Of a stretch of 24,149 bases of DNA, positions 9,101-16,027 are shown in pieces. The position numbers and the translations under genes are program-made. The notes under the pieces were generated by a model, which searched no databases, was not told the origin of the DNA, and saw only the letters and a list, made by a program, of their open reading frames with translations. Origin of the DNA: Actinomycetota bacterium (lineage in GTDB: Bacteria > Actinomycetota > Actinomycetes > S36-B12); the NCBI GenBank assembly GCA_016870425.1, contig VGBQ01000011.1:1-24149 (forward strand). Reading direction: 5' to 3'. The stretch's first letter is position 1; each line of letters starts with the position of its first letter.

Positions 9101-9427
9101 CGTGGTGCGGCGTACGAGGGAGTAGGCCAGGCCGTGGAAGGTGGTCACCGTGGGTAGGGCACCCGCGGGAGCACGCACGGCGAGGGCGGCCCGCATGCGC
9201 CTCACCGCATCGCGATCGCGCGCGACGACCAGGATTCGCGACGACGAGGACTCGGTCATGCGCGCCGTGATCGCCTCGATCAGGGCGGTCGTGGCCCCTG
9301 TGCCAGGCGACCCCAGCACCACGCACGTGCCCGGCCCCCGCCAGTCAACGACCCGCTGCTGCGCCTCATCGAGCCGAAGACCCTCCACCGGCTCGACAGG
9401 AGCGCGATGGAGGACCGGAGCGTGCAT
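6173..9427 (-). CDS. adnA: AdnA subunit of the AdnAB helicase-nuclease, with degenerate motor motifs
   Basis: First gene of the adnA-adnB pair, 1084 aa, near the usual AdnA length. The Q-motif is DEAQQRVVDW. The Walker A loop reads GSPGTGATT: the conserved lysine is Ala45 (codon GCC, plus-strand 9293-9295). Motif II is VDDFHE (237-241) in place of DExQD, and motif III is AADPDVAAFGFRGGD, with Val268 where the glutamine is expected. Motif VI, LFALAVSRARSSLVV, keeps its arginines. The C-terminal nuclease is intact: Asp966 and Lys968 in LVDFKTA, plus four cysteines (832, 1064, 1067, 1073) in the arrangement of the AddB/AdnA iron-sulfur cluster (GCPLRWF and CRTCPYAVACP). So the nuclease and Fe-S fold are kept while ATP hydrolysis by this subunit is probably lost or weak. 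The ATG at 9427 has only a weak ribosome site. It is divergent from the large membrane protein gene. Confidence 0.92.
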   Translation of the reverse strand: MHAPVLHRAPVEPVEGLRLDEAQQRVVDWRGPGTCVVLGSPGTGATTALIEAITARMTESSSSRILVVARDRDAVRRMRAALAVRAPAGALPTVTTFHGLAYSLVRRTTGPSPDAPMPRLLSGAEEDARIRELLRGAIADGVVPWPADLLAATSTLGFANDLRAMLARARELGLSASDLESIGRGAGVPAWQSLGRLAEIDAEVMALEGVVDYVGLLEMAIDAASGWPERLEHVYVDDFHESGPLHRRLLRALAGPATATVVAADPDVAAFGFRGGDRLGAMRLIEETGAEVIVLNSVHAGAGPIRSAYQAVRREPALPGLPARHLRDYRHPVVCERADVDTTVEVISHDTWGDLVAWVADDLRRRHLGLDGRPGLQWSDIAVIGRSTQDVESVRRALVAIGVPVRVAAADIPLPDEPAVAVLLAAASAAVEPAALSVRGAVDLVSGPLLGLDATDVRRLARALREGYRQDHSESPAPPGTELVRDLLVAAMEGAELGVPTAIAAPALAARDRVVALGEHLASVRALADAGASPGEVLWQAWSGALPDADGLAWPERLRRAALAGHAASGHDIDAVMALFATAERLSDRYSGVVGIRGLLAALQGQRVAAERIATAAPMTPAVALLTPHLSVGIGWKHVVVVGAQEGVWPPPLGGSSALRLPEWSAIVDAAGQQDATATADVAGALRAASTERMAQERRLFALAVSRARSSLVVATVASDADHPSRFVDDLGVESRARAGRPPRPITIDGLIAALRSVAQEPGCSTQVRAAAVRRLALLADVTDDAGVPLAPRADPATWWGVSDVTPGEVPVRPVDQSVALSGSGLATLRGCPLRWFLSRVMRAEGPRGRALAIGSLVHAMAERAARGEIAPEPAAMSAAIDRVWSELSFDAPWESQAERGEVEKALERLCAYLRHADAPLAVEHPFAVAIPLRAAALPGGDREAILRGAIDRIEVTADGRVRLVDFKTARHLPTGPQVQSDPQLGVYQVAVQHGALGDLAPTPTLAGAALVQLRADATDAPGMPRVQEQAALSDDDTWLLDDIHQAIARVRAEDFPAVVSEECRTCPYAVACPAQPEGRGVLA

Positions 9428-9521
9428 GGGGCCATCCCATCAGGGAGGTCCGACGCCACAGCGCCCATGCCCGTCAGGGCCGATCCCGGGTCCGGGGGCC
9501 CGTGGGTGGGACGATCGGTGC

Positions 9522-12029
9522 ATGACCGACGTGGGTTCGCGCCCCGGCGACAGCCCTCCCGGGGCAGCGCCGGCCCCCGCGCCGCCCATTCACGACCATG
9601 AGGCCGGGCTAGACCAGGCCCCCCGGCCCACGGTGGCGATCCCGCGCGCGGCTCCCCCATCCGAGCCCGCATCCACCGTCGTGATCGAGGACGGGGTCAT
9701 CCCCAGGCGCCTCCGACGCCCCCTCGACCTTGCGCGCTTCCTCGTCGCACTCGCCGCGACCGCCGCGACCGTCCTCATCGCCTACTTCGCGACGGGCACC
9801 ACCGAGGGCATCGAGGAGGACATCACCGGCGGGGCCGCCCTGCTGCCGTCGATCGTCATCCTCGCCCTCAACATCATCGGCGGCATCGGACTGCTCGGAC
9901 TTCCCATCGCGGCCGCGGTCAACCTCGTCATTCGCCGGCGCGTGCGTCAGCTCTTCGACGCGCTCGTGGGCCTGCTCCTCACGGTCGTCGTGCTCACGCT
10001 CGCGTCCTACCTCGTCGAGACCTACGGCAGCGCGCAGCTCGTCACTGCACTGGCCGGGTCCGTGGGCGGCGACACCTCAGTGACCGCGCCCATCATCGGC
10101 GGCCTCGTGGCCTTCATCACCGTGGCACGTCTGATGAGCCGACGCCCCTGGGACGTGCTCTCGGTGCTCGTGGTGGGATCCCTCGCCGTCGTGGCCTTGC
10201 TCAGCGCCACCGCCACGGTTGCCGGCCTGCTCATCTCCTTCTTCGTCGGCTGGGGGCTAGGCCTGCTCACCCGCTACGCCGTGGGCACTCCCACAACCCG
10301 GCCGTCCGGTTCTGAGGTCGCCGACGCCCTGGCCCGCGGGGGCTATCCGCTCACCGTGCTGCGCGCGTCGCGGCAGACCCCGGTCGGCCGCCGCTACGTG
10401 GCCACGACGCGAGCGGGAGAATCCCTCGAGGTCGTGGTCCTCGACCGCGACCTGGAGGGTGCCGGCCTGGCGACCGCCGCGTGGAAGGCTCTCCGCTTGA
10501 GGGACGAGGCCGGGCGCGGCGCCTTCAACATGCGCCGCGAACTCGATCACGCAGCGCTCATGGCGTACGCCGCCGAGGCCGCCAACGCTCCCGTGCCACG
10601 CCTGCTGATGGCCAGTGAGGTTGGCGCCGACTCGGCACTGCTGGCCTACGACTACACGGTCGGCACGAGATTCGCCGATCTCGACGGCGATCAGGTGAGC
10701 GATGACGAACTCGAGCAGGCCTGGCGCGCGATGCGCACCCTGCACGAGCATCAGATCGCCCACCGCAGCCTGACCGCCGACCACATCCTGCGCGATCGCG
10801 ACGGCAAGGTGTGGCTTGTCGGCGAGGCGAGCGGCACCGTGGCGGCCGGCGATGTGGCCCAGCGCATCGATGTGGCCGAGTTGCTGTGCACGCTCGCGCT
10901 CACGGTGGGAGCCGATCGCGCCATCCGCACGGGACGCACGGTCCTCGGCGTACAGGGACTGGCGCGTGCCCTGCCGGTGCTGCAGCCCGTCGCACTCGTC
11001 CCGGCCACGCGCAAGGCAATGCGCAAGAACCGTGACCTGATGGTGCACCTGCGCGACGCGCTGGTCGAGATCCGCCCCGACGGCGAGGTCGAGCAGATCA
11101 ACGTCGAGCGCATCAAGCCGCGCACACTGATCATGATCGTGGTCGGCACCATCGCCGCCTACGTCCTACTGTCGCAGCTGGCACAGGTCGACCTCGGCGA
11201 GCTCCTCACGTCGGCATCCCTGGAGTGGCTCGCGGTCGGTGTCGTCGCGACGCTGGTCACCTACGTCGGAGCGGCATGGTCGCTCTCCGGATTCGTGCCC
11301 GAGCGCATACCGCTCCACCGCACGATGTTGGCGCAGGTCGCGGGGGACTTCGCGACGCTCGTGTCACCCCCCACTCTCGGGTCGGTCGCGATCAATCTGC
11401 GCTTCCTCACCAAGGCCGGCTTGCACCCCGCGCTCGCCGGAGCGAGCGTCGGCGTCTCTCAGGTGGCGGCCTTCGTCGTCCACCTGCTCCTGCTGCTCGG
11501 CTTCGGCATTGCGGCCGGCACCCAGGCGGACTTCACCTTCGACCCCCCTGCCTGGGCCGTCATCGTCGTCATCGCGGTCGTCCTGCTCTTCCTCGCCGCA
11601 TTTGCGGTTGCCCCTCTGCGCCGCTACGTCTTCGGGCGCGTGCGTCCCCTGCTGCGCGAGGTGATCCCCCGCCTCGTCACGGTCGCCCAGCGCCCGATGA
11701 AGCTCGTCGAGGGCATCGGCGGCATCCTCGTCCTCAACTTCGCCTACATCGTGGTCCTCGTCGCCTGCGTCCGCGCCTTCGACGGCGATCTCAACGTCGC
11801 CGCGATCGCGGTCGTCTACCTCGCCGGTGCCACGATCGGCCAGGCGGCTCCGACTCCCGGTGGCCTGGGAGCTGTGGAAGCAGCCCTTGCCGCGGGCCTG
11901 ACCGCGGCTGGGCTCCCGGGCGGCATCGCCGTATCCGCGGTCCTGCTCTTCCGCCTGCTCACCTTCTGGATCCCGACGATCCCGGGCTACATCTCCTTCA
12001 ACTGGCTGACCAAGAAGGGCTACCTGTAG
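9522..12029 (+). CDS. Large membrane protein: N-terminal helices, pseudokinase-like domain, LPG-synthase/UPF0104 flippase-like domain
   Basis: 835-aa protein in three parts. After a Pro/Ala-rich cytosolic tail (about 1-62), residues 69-250 contain several hydrophobic helices. Residues about 265-545 resemble a kinase/aminoglycoside-phosphotransferase fold: YDYTVGTRFADL, then HRSLTADHIL and KVWLVGEAS. The catalytic Asp of HRD is Ser416 and the DFG motif is GEA, so it is probably inactive. Residues about 550-835 form the transmembrane domain of the lysylphosphatidylglycerol-synthase (UPF0104) family, with the signature GQAAPTPGGLGAVEAAL near the end. The cytosolic tRNA-dependent LysPG synthase domain is absent, so lysyl transfer is unlikely; lipid or polyprenyl handling is possible but unproven. 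The start is the ATG at 9522, which agrees with GACGAT 6 nt upstream; the open frame further upstream overlaps adnA and is antisense to it. The gene overlaps a promoter for the next gene. Confidence 0.85.
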   Translation: MTDVGSRPGDSPPGAAPAPAPPIHDHEAGLDQAPRPTVAIPRAAPPSEPASTVVIEDGVIPRRLRRPLDLARFLVALAATAATVLIAYFATGTTEGIEEDITGGAALLPSIVILALNIIGGIGLLGLPIAAAVNLVIRRRVRQLFDALVGLLLTVVVLTLASYLVETYGSAQLVTALAGSVGGDTSVTAPIIGGLVAFITVARLMSRRPWDVLSVLVVGSLAVVALLSATATVAGLLISFFVGWGLGLLTRYAVGTPTTRPSGSEVADALARGGYPLTVLRASRQTPVGRRYVATTRAGESLEVVVLDRDLEGAGLATAAWKALRLRDEAGRGAFNMRRELDHAALMAYAAEAANAPVPRLLMASEVGADSALLAYDYTVGTRFADLDGDQVSDDELEQAWRAMRTLHEHQIAHRSLTADHILRDRDGKVWLVGEASGTVAAGDVAQRIDVAELLCTLALTVGADRAIRTGRTVLGVQGLARALPVLQPVALVPATRKAMRKNRDLMVHLRDALVEIRPDGEVEQINVERIKPRTLIMIVVGTIAAYVLLSQLAQVDLGELLTSASLEWLAVGVVATLVTYVGAAWSLSGFVPERIPLHRTMLAQVAGDFATLVSPPTLGSVAINLRFLTKAGLHPALAGASVGVSQVAAFVVHLLLLLGFGIAAGTQADFTFDPPAWAVIVVIAVVLLFLAAFAVAPLRRYVFGRVRPLLREVIPRLVTVAQRPMKLVEGIGGILVLNFAYIVVLVACVRAFDGDLNVAAIAVVYLAGATIGQAAPTPGGLGAVEAALAAGLTAAGLPGGIAVSAVLLFRLLTFWIPTIPGYISFNWLTKKGYL

Positions 12030-12032
12030 GTT
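12027..12032 (+). promoter_or_regulatory. Predicted -10 element of the CDGSH gene, overlapping the upstream stop codon
   Basis: TAGGTT fits TANNNT and lies 6 nt before the ATG at 12039. Its first three bases are also the TAG stop of the preceding gene. This would allow separate leaderless transcription of the small iron-sulfur protein. Confidence 0.4.
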
Positions 12033-12038
12033 CGCCGC

Positions 12039-12236
12039 ATGAGCGAAGTCAGCATCACGCCCCTGGTCGACGGTCCCCTCGAGGTCTCCGGCGCCTGCCG
12101 CGTCAACGCCTCGGACGGCACGGAGATCCGCAGCGCGGACAAGGTCTACCTGTGCCGATGCGGCGCCTCGGAGAAGAAGCCCTTCTGTGATGGCTCGCAC
12201 AAGAAGATCGGCTTCGTCTCCAACGTCGAGGCCTAG
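12039..12236 (+). CDS. CDGSH-type iron-sulfur protein
   Basis: 65-aa soluble protein with one CDGSH domain, which binds a redox-active [2Fe-2S] cluster through three cysteines and one histidine. The motif CRCGASEKKPFCDGSH supplies all ligands: Cys39, Cys41, Cys50 and His54. There is no membrane anchor, unlike mitochondrial mitoNEET. Such short actinobacterial forms are common and of unknown role; redox or iron-sulfur handling is a family-level guess. It starts 9 nt after the flippase-like gene and is followed 7 nt later by a small unknown gene, so read-through from upstream is also possible. Confidence 0.92.
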   Translation: MSEVSITPLVDGPLEVSGACRVNASDGTEIRSADKVYLCRCGASEKKPFCDGSHKKIGFVSNVEA

Positions 12237-12243
12237 CCAGCCG

Positions 12244-12552
12244 GTGGACCCTGCCAGCCGCGAACTCCTCGCGGACTGGGTCACGCGCGTACGGCAGCGC
12301 CCCCACCATCACTGCGGGGTCTTCGCGGGCACGGACGGAGATGCCTTCGGTCATCGTGCTCGACCCTGGGACTACCCCGACGTCCTCATCGACGGGCGCC
12401 TGGAGGACGACGCACTCGTGCTCCAACTCAGCGACGGCGCAATCCGGCTCGACGCGGTGCACGGTGTCGTACACGGCGACCACCCGTGGGGTCCGGGTTT
12501 GCTCGTGAGCGGCTCTATCAACGGCACGCCGGCGGAGGTCTGGCTGGTCTAG
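12244..12552 (+). CDS. Hypothetical 102-aa protein
   Basis: No family recognised. With a GTG start at 12244, 7 nt after the CDGSH stop, the product is 102 aa with no membrane segment and no signal peptide. It contains HHHCG near residue 25, an Asp/Gly-rich beta-type middle (DDALVLQLSDGAIRLDAVHGVVHGDHPWG) and ends in SINGTPAEVWLV. No clear ribosome site precedes the GTG, so translation may be coupled to the gene before. Its stop overlaps the DUF554 stop on the other strand. The open frame, actinobacterial codon use and the tight packing support a real gene; the exact start is uncertain. Confidence 0.6.
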   Translation: MDPASRELLADWVTRVRQRPHHHCGVFAGTDGDAFGHRARPWDYPDVLIDGRLEDDALVLQLSDGAIRLDAVHGVVHGDHPWGPGLLVSGSINGTPAEVWLV

Positions 12553-13298
12553 GCCATCCACGCAGCGACAGCCAGGGTGAGCAGCGGCGCGATGATCAGT
12601 GCCGGCAGCAGGTCGGCGACCGGCAGTCGCGAGACCTTGAGCAGCCGCAGCGAGACGCCGATGAGAAGTACTCCGCCGGTGGCGGTGAGAGCGGCGATGG
12701 CGGATGCGGCCATGACCGACCCGACGAGTGCACCGAGCAGGGTGAACAGGCCCTGCACGATGCCGACCGGGATTGCGGAGAAGGCCACGCCCCAGCCCAG
12801 GGAGGCTGCAAAGGCGATGGAGGCGAAGAGGTCGAGCACCGACTTGAGTGCGAGCTGATCGACACCGCGCCCGAGGCCATCAGACAGCGGGCCGAGCACG
12901 GCGAGGGGGCCGATGCAAAACAGCAGCGATGCGTCGACGAACCCCTCGATGAATCGTGCTCGACCCTCGGTGCCCTGCGCCCCGCGGCTCACCCTGCGCT
13001 GCAGCCAGCCGCCGAGGCTCTCCACGCGCTCCTCCAGCCGCAGCAGCGATCCGATGATGCCTCCGATGACCACCGAGCCGAGCACAATGAGCAGGGGCGC
13101 CGAGGACCCGACGTCGGCGACCCAGTCGGCATCGAGCAGATCCACGACATTGAGTGCAGCCACGATGAGCGTGATGAGACCCAGGGCCTGCGTAATCAGG
13201 TCGCGCGTGCGCGCAGGCAGGCGATGCCCGATGAGTACGCCGAGACCGGCCCCGACGACGATGGCCGCCATGTTGAGGAGGGTCCCGAGGCCGATCAC
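12549..13298 (-). CDS. DUF554 family membrane protein
   Basis: 249-aa polytopic membrane protein of the DUF554 (YdfK/YqgA-like) family, of unknown function. The N-terminus IGLGTLLNMAAIVVGAGLGVLIG is characteristic, and about seven hydrophobic segments continue to the C-terminus (LLPALIIAPLLTLAVAAWM). A cytosolic loop around LRLEERVESLGGWLQRRV separates the early and middle helices. Start is GTG at 13298, with TAGTCT 6 nt upstream, so it is likely leaderless and transcribed from the 19-nt gap after moeZ. Four bases at the 3' end (CTAG) are shared with the convergent hypothetical gene, giving both genes their TAG stops. Confidence 0.85.
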   Translation of the reverse strand: MIGLGTLLNMAAIVVGAGLGVLIGHRLPARTRDLITQALGLITLIVAALNVVDLLDADWVADVGSSAPLLIVLGSVVIGGIIGSLLRLEERVESLGGWLQRRVSRGAQGTEGRARFIEGFVDASLLFCIGPLAVLGPLSDGLGRGVDQLALKSVLDLFASIAFAASLGWGVAFSAIPVGIVQGLFTLLGALVGSVMAASAIAALTATGGVLLIGVSLRLLKVSRLPVADLLPALIIAPLLTLAVAAWMA

Positions 13299-13304
13299 CG
13301 CGTG

Positions 13305-13310
13305 AGACTA
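13305..13310 (-). promoter_or_regulatory. Predicted -10 element of the DUF554 gene
   Basis: Minus-strand TAGTCT matches TANNNT and ends 6 nt before the GTG at 13298. It sits in the 19-nt gap after the moeZ stop, so the gene may have its own leaderless transcript in addition to moeZ read-through. Confidence 0.45.
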
Positions 13311-13317
13311 GTGCAAC

Positions 13318-14508
13318 TCAGTAGTACGGCGTGTTGGGATCCACCTGCAATGACCACGCGTTGATGCCGCCGCCGACGTGGATGGCATCGGAGAAGCCTG
13401 CGCCGTGCAGCACGGCGAGGACCTCGGCTGAGCGGCCGCCCACCTTGCAGTGCAGCACGATCTGCTTGTCGTTGGGGACCTTCTCCAGCGCTGAGCCGTC
13501 GAGAAACTCGCCCTTGGGGATGAACTCCGCCCCTTCGATGGTGGCGATCTCCCACTCGATGGGCTCGCGCACGTCGATGAGGACGAAGTCGCGCTCCCCG
13601 CGAGCGCGGGCATCGAGCATCTCCTTGAGCTCGTGCACGCTGATCGTGCTGTCGCGGGCCGCCTCGGCGGCAGCGTCCGAGATGGTGCCGCAGAAGGCGT
13701 CGTAGTCGATGAGCTCGGTGACCGTGGCATTCGGCCCGCAGATGGCGCAGTTCGGGTCCTTGCGGATCCGCACCTCGCGGTAGTCCATCTCCAGGGCGTC
13801 GTACACCTTGAGACGGCCCAGCAGCGGGTCGCCGATGCCGGTGAGGAGCTTGATCGCCTCGGTCACCTGGATGGAGCCGATGCTCGCGCACAGCACGCCC
13901 AGCACGCCGCCCTCGGCGCACGAGGGCACCATGCCCGGTGGCGGGGGCTCGGGGTAGAGGCAGCGGTAGCACGGACCGTGCTCGGCCCAGAAGACACTCG
14001 CCTGTCCGTCGAAGCGGTAGATCGAGCCCCAGACATAGGGCTTGCCGAGCAGCACGCACGCGTCGTTGACGAGGTAGCGCGTGGCGAAGTTGTCGGTGCC
14101 GTCGACGATGAGGTCGTACTGGGAGAAGAGCGGCATCACGTTGGTCGAGTCGAGGCGCTCGTCGTGGATGACCACGTCGACGTAGGGGTTGATCTCCTTG
14201 ATCGAGTCGCGCGCACTTTCGGCCTTGGAGCGGCCGATGTCGCTCTGGCCGTGGATGATCTGGCGCTGGAGGTTGGACTCGTCGACGGTGTCGAACTCCA
14301 CGATGCCCAGCGTGCCGACTCCGGCGGCAGCGAGGTACATCAGCGCGGGACTGCCCAGCCCGCCCGCGCCGATGCACAGCACGCGGGCGTTCTTGAGGCG
14401 CTTCTGCCCGCTCCTGCCGACGTCGGGGATGATGAGGTGGCGGCTGTAGCGGCGTACCTCGTCGGCAGACAGGCTGTCGGCAGGCTCGACGAGCGGCGGC
14501 AGGGACAT
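13318..14508 (-). CDS. moeZ: MoeZ adenylyltransferase/sulfurtransferase (E1-like plus rhodanese)
   Basis: 396-aa two-domain enzyme that adenylates the C-terminus of small sulfur-carrier proteins and then transfers sulfur to form a thiocarboxylate. In mycobacteria it serves CysO (cysteine synthesis) and MoaD (molybdopterin synthesis). The E1/ThiF domain (about 10-275) has the nucleotide loop GAGGLGS (47-53), DGTDN (136-140), and zinc cysteines 180/183 and 254/257; Cys197 in SCAEGG is a candidate conserved cysteine. The C-terminal rhodanese domain (about 285-396) has its active loop CKVGGRS at Cys354. The ATG at 14508 is preceded by GAGGAG; an in-frame ATG four codons upstream lies before that site and is less likely. 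A partner CysO or MoaD gene is not in the window. Confidence 0.93.
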   Translation of the reverse strand: MSLPPLVEPADSLSADEVRRYSRHLIIPDVGRSGQKRLKNARVLCIGAGGLGSPALMYLAAAGVGTLGIVEFDTVDESNLQRQIIHGQSDIGRSKAESARDSIKEINPYVDVVIHDERLDSTNVMPLFSQYDLIVDGTDNFATRYLVNDACVLLGKPYVWGSIYRFDGQASVFWAEHGPCYRCLYPEPPPPGMVPSCAEGGVLGVLCASIGSIQVTEAIKLLTGIGDPLLGRLKVYDALEMDYREVRIRKDPNCAICGPNATVTELIDYDAFCGTISDAAAEAARDSTISVHELKEMLDARARGERDFVLIDVREPIEWEIATIEGAEFIPKGEFLDGSALEKVPNDKQIVLHCKVGGRSAEVLAVLHGAGFSDAIHVGGGINAWSLQVDPNTPYY

Positions 14509-14539
14509 GGCTCTCCTCATGGGTGGATCCGGGGCAACC

Positions 14540-14545
14540 ACGGTA
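14540..14545 (-). promoter_or_regulatory. Predicted -10 element of moeZ
   Basis: Minus-strand TACCGT matches TANNNT. It would start transcription about 25 nt before the ATG, leaving a short leader that carries the GAGGAG ribosome site at 14513-14518. The divergent hydrolase gene starts 42 nt beyond it. Confidence 0.4.
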
Positions 14546-14586
14546 CCCACGCGGGCATTCCCGCGCCCGCCCGGGAGACTGGGGGC

Positions 14587-15291
14587 GTGAGCCGCCCCGT
14601 CATCGGCCTGTCCACCTACGTCGAGCCTGCCCGCTGGGGCGCGTGGGAGGTGCCTGCCGCCCTGCTGCACGAGTGGTACGTCGACGCCGTGCGCGAGGCA
14701 GGTGGCCGTGCCGTCCTCCTGCCTCCGGACTCCACGGACGCGGACGTGCTCGACCGTCTCGACGGACTCATCCTCATCGGGGGCGCCGACGTGGATCCGG
14801 CCCACTACGGTGCCGAGCCGCACGCGACCGTCGACGTGCCGCGCGTCGAGCGCGACGCGGGCGAGCTGCTGCTCTGCCGGGCGGCGCACGAGCGCGACCT
14901 GCCGCTGCTCGGCATCTGCCGCGGCATGCAGGTGATGGCGATTGCCCATGGTGGCTCGCTCATCCAGGACCTGCCCGATGCCGGCTTCGGCCTCGCGCAT
15001 CGCGAGCGCCCGGGCACCTTCACCGAGCACGCTGTCTCGCTCGCGGAGGGTTCACGCGTCGCCGCGATCTACAGGTCGACACGCATCGTCACCAACTCCT
15101 CCCACCACCAGGGCATCGCCGACCCCGGCACACTCGTCCCCACGGGCTGGGCCGAGGACGGGCTGATCGAGGTGCTCGAGGCACCCGAGGCTCGCTTCTC
15201 CCTCGGGGTGCAGTGGCATCCGGAGCATCCCGACCGAAGATTTGGCGAATTGCCCCTCTTCCGCGCCGTGGTTGCGGCAGCCTCCGACTAG
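14587..15291 (+). CDS. Gamma-glutamyl amide hydrolase (PuuD-like class I glutamine amidotransferase, peptidase C26)
   Basis: 234-aa cytosolic hydrolase that cleaves gamma-glutamyl amide bonds, releasing glutamate. E. coli PuuD acts on gamma-glutamyl-GABA. The catalytic triad is visible: Cys111 in GICRGMQ, with His211 and Glu213 in QWHPE. The family pattern IGGADVDP (oxyanion/substrate region, 64-71) and NSSHHQGI (170-177) are present. Start is GTG at 14587, giving the expected N-terminus RPVIGLSTY. The gene is divergent from moeZ and lies on the strand opposite the ligase/dehydrogenase genes, separated from them by an AIM24-like gene. I infer it performs the last step of the nearby gamma-glutamylation pathway. 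Another gamma-glutamyl substrate is possible. Confidence 0.85.
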   Translation: MSRPVIGLSTYVEPARWGAWEVPAALLHEWYVDAVREAGGRAVLLPPDSTDADVLDRLDGLILIGGADVDPAHYGAEPHATVDVPRVERDAGELLLCRAAHERDLPLLGICRGMQVMAIAHGGSLIQDLPDAGFGLAHRERPGTFTEHAVSLAEGSRVAAIYRSTRIVTNSSHHQGIADPGTLVPTGWAEDGLIEVLEAPEARFSLGVQWHPEHPDRRFGELPLFRAVVAAASD

Positions 15292-15340
15292 CAGTCCGCG
15301 CCGAGGCGGCTGCTGCACGCCCGCCGAGCAAGGAGTCCCC

Positions 15341-16021
15341 ATGCAGGTCGACGTCCGCCACGGTCCCTCATTTGCCGTCGCCCGCTGCACTCTCACGGCA
15401 GGCGAGCACGCCAAGGTCGAGTCCGGCGCCATGGCCGCGATGAGCGATGGCGTGACCCTCGACGCCAAGATGGAGGGCGGCTTCCTCAAGTCGCTCGGGC
15501 GCAGCGCACTCGGTGGCAACTCCTTCTTCGTCACGACGTACACCAGCTCCATCGACGGCGGCTGGGTCGACGTCGCCGCCATCCTGCCCGGCGACATCAC
15601 CGTCATCGAGTCCTCGCCTGAGCGGCCACTCGCCGTGACGCGCGGTGCATGGCTGGCCAATGAGCAGAGCCTGTCGCTCGACACCAAGTGGGGCGGTGCC
15701 AACAACCTCTTCGGCGGCGAGGGTGGCTTCGTGTCGCGCTTCGAAGGAGCCGGCAAGGTCGTCGTCGCGTCGTACGGCGCCCTCGACCAGCACGCACTGC
15801 ACGAGGGCGAGCGCATGGTGGTGGACTCGGGCCATCTGGTCGCCTACGACGCCTACATCGCGATGCAGGCCCGGACCACGGGAGGCATCATGAAGTCGCT
15901 GAAGTCCGGCGAGGGCATCGTGGTGGAGATCACCGGGCCGGGCCTGGTGTGGACCCAGTCGCGCAATCCCAACGGACTCGTGGAGTGGCTGACGAACGTC
16001 CTGCCGTTCAGCCGCAGCTAG
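15341..16021 (+). CDS. AIM24 family protein (TIGR00266-like)
   Basis: 226-aa protein of the AIM24/TIGR00266 family, of unknown biochemical function; the mitochondrial member affects membrane organisation. The Gly-rich beta pattern is typical: GPSFAVARCTLTAGEHAKVESGAM near the start, then LGRSALGGNSFFVTTYTS and GGEGGFVSRFEGAGKVVV, ending in ITGPGLVWTQSRNPNGLVEWL. There is no signal peptide or membrane helix. The ATG at 15341 follows an AAGGAG ribosome site by 6-7 nt. It lies 49 nt after the hydrolase gene and could share its transcript; a role in the same pathway is not evident. A perfect inverted repeat follows the stop. Confidence 0.85.
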   Translation: MQVDVRHGPSFAVARCTLTAGEHAKVESGAMAAMSDGVTLDAKMEGGFLKSLGRSALGGNSFFVTTYTSSIDGGWVDVAAILPGDITVIESSPERPLAVTRGAWLANEQSLSLDTKWGGANNLFGGEGGFVSRFEGAGKVVVASYGALDQHALHEGERMVVDSGHLVAYDAYIAMQARTTGGIMKSLKSGEGIVVEITGPGLVWTQSRNPNGLVEWLTNVLPFSRS

Positions 16022-16027
16022 GCCGGG

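Noticed and set aside
9141..9521. In-frame 5' extension of the large membrane protein
   Set aside because: It is antisense to the AdnA N-terminus including the Walker A region; ATG 9522 has suitable upstream signals.
14551..14564. Small hairpin GCGGG-CATT-CCCGC before the hydrolase gene
   Set aside because: Only 5 bp in very GC-rich sequence; such stems arise often by chance and nothing ties it to a function.
13633..14586. In-frame 5' extension of the PuuD-like hydrolase
   Set aside because: The extension is antisense to moeZ. The hydrolase family begins at the RPVIGLSTY segment, which the GTG at 14587 supplies.
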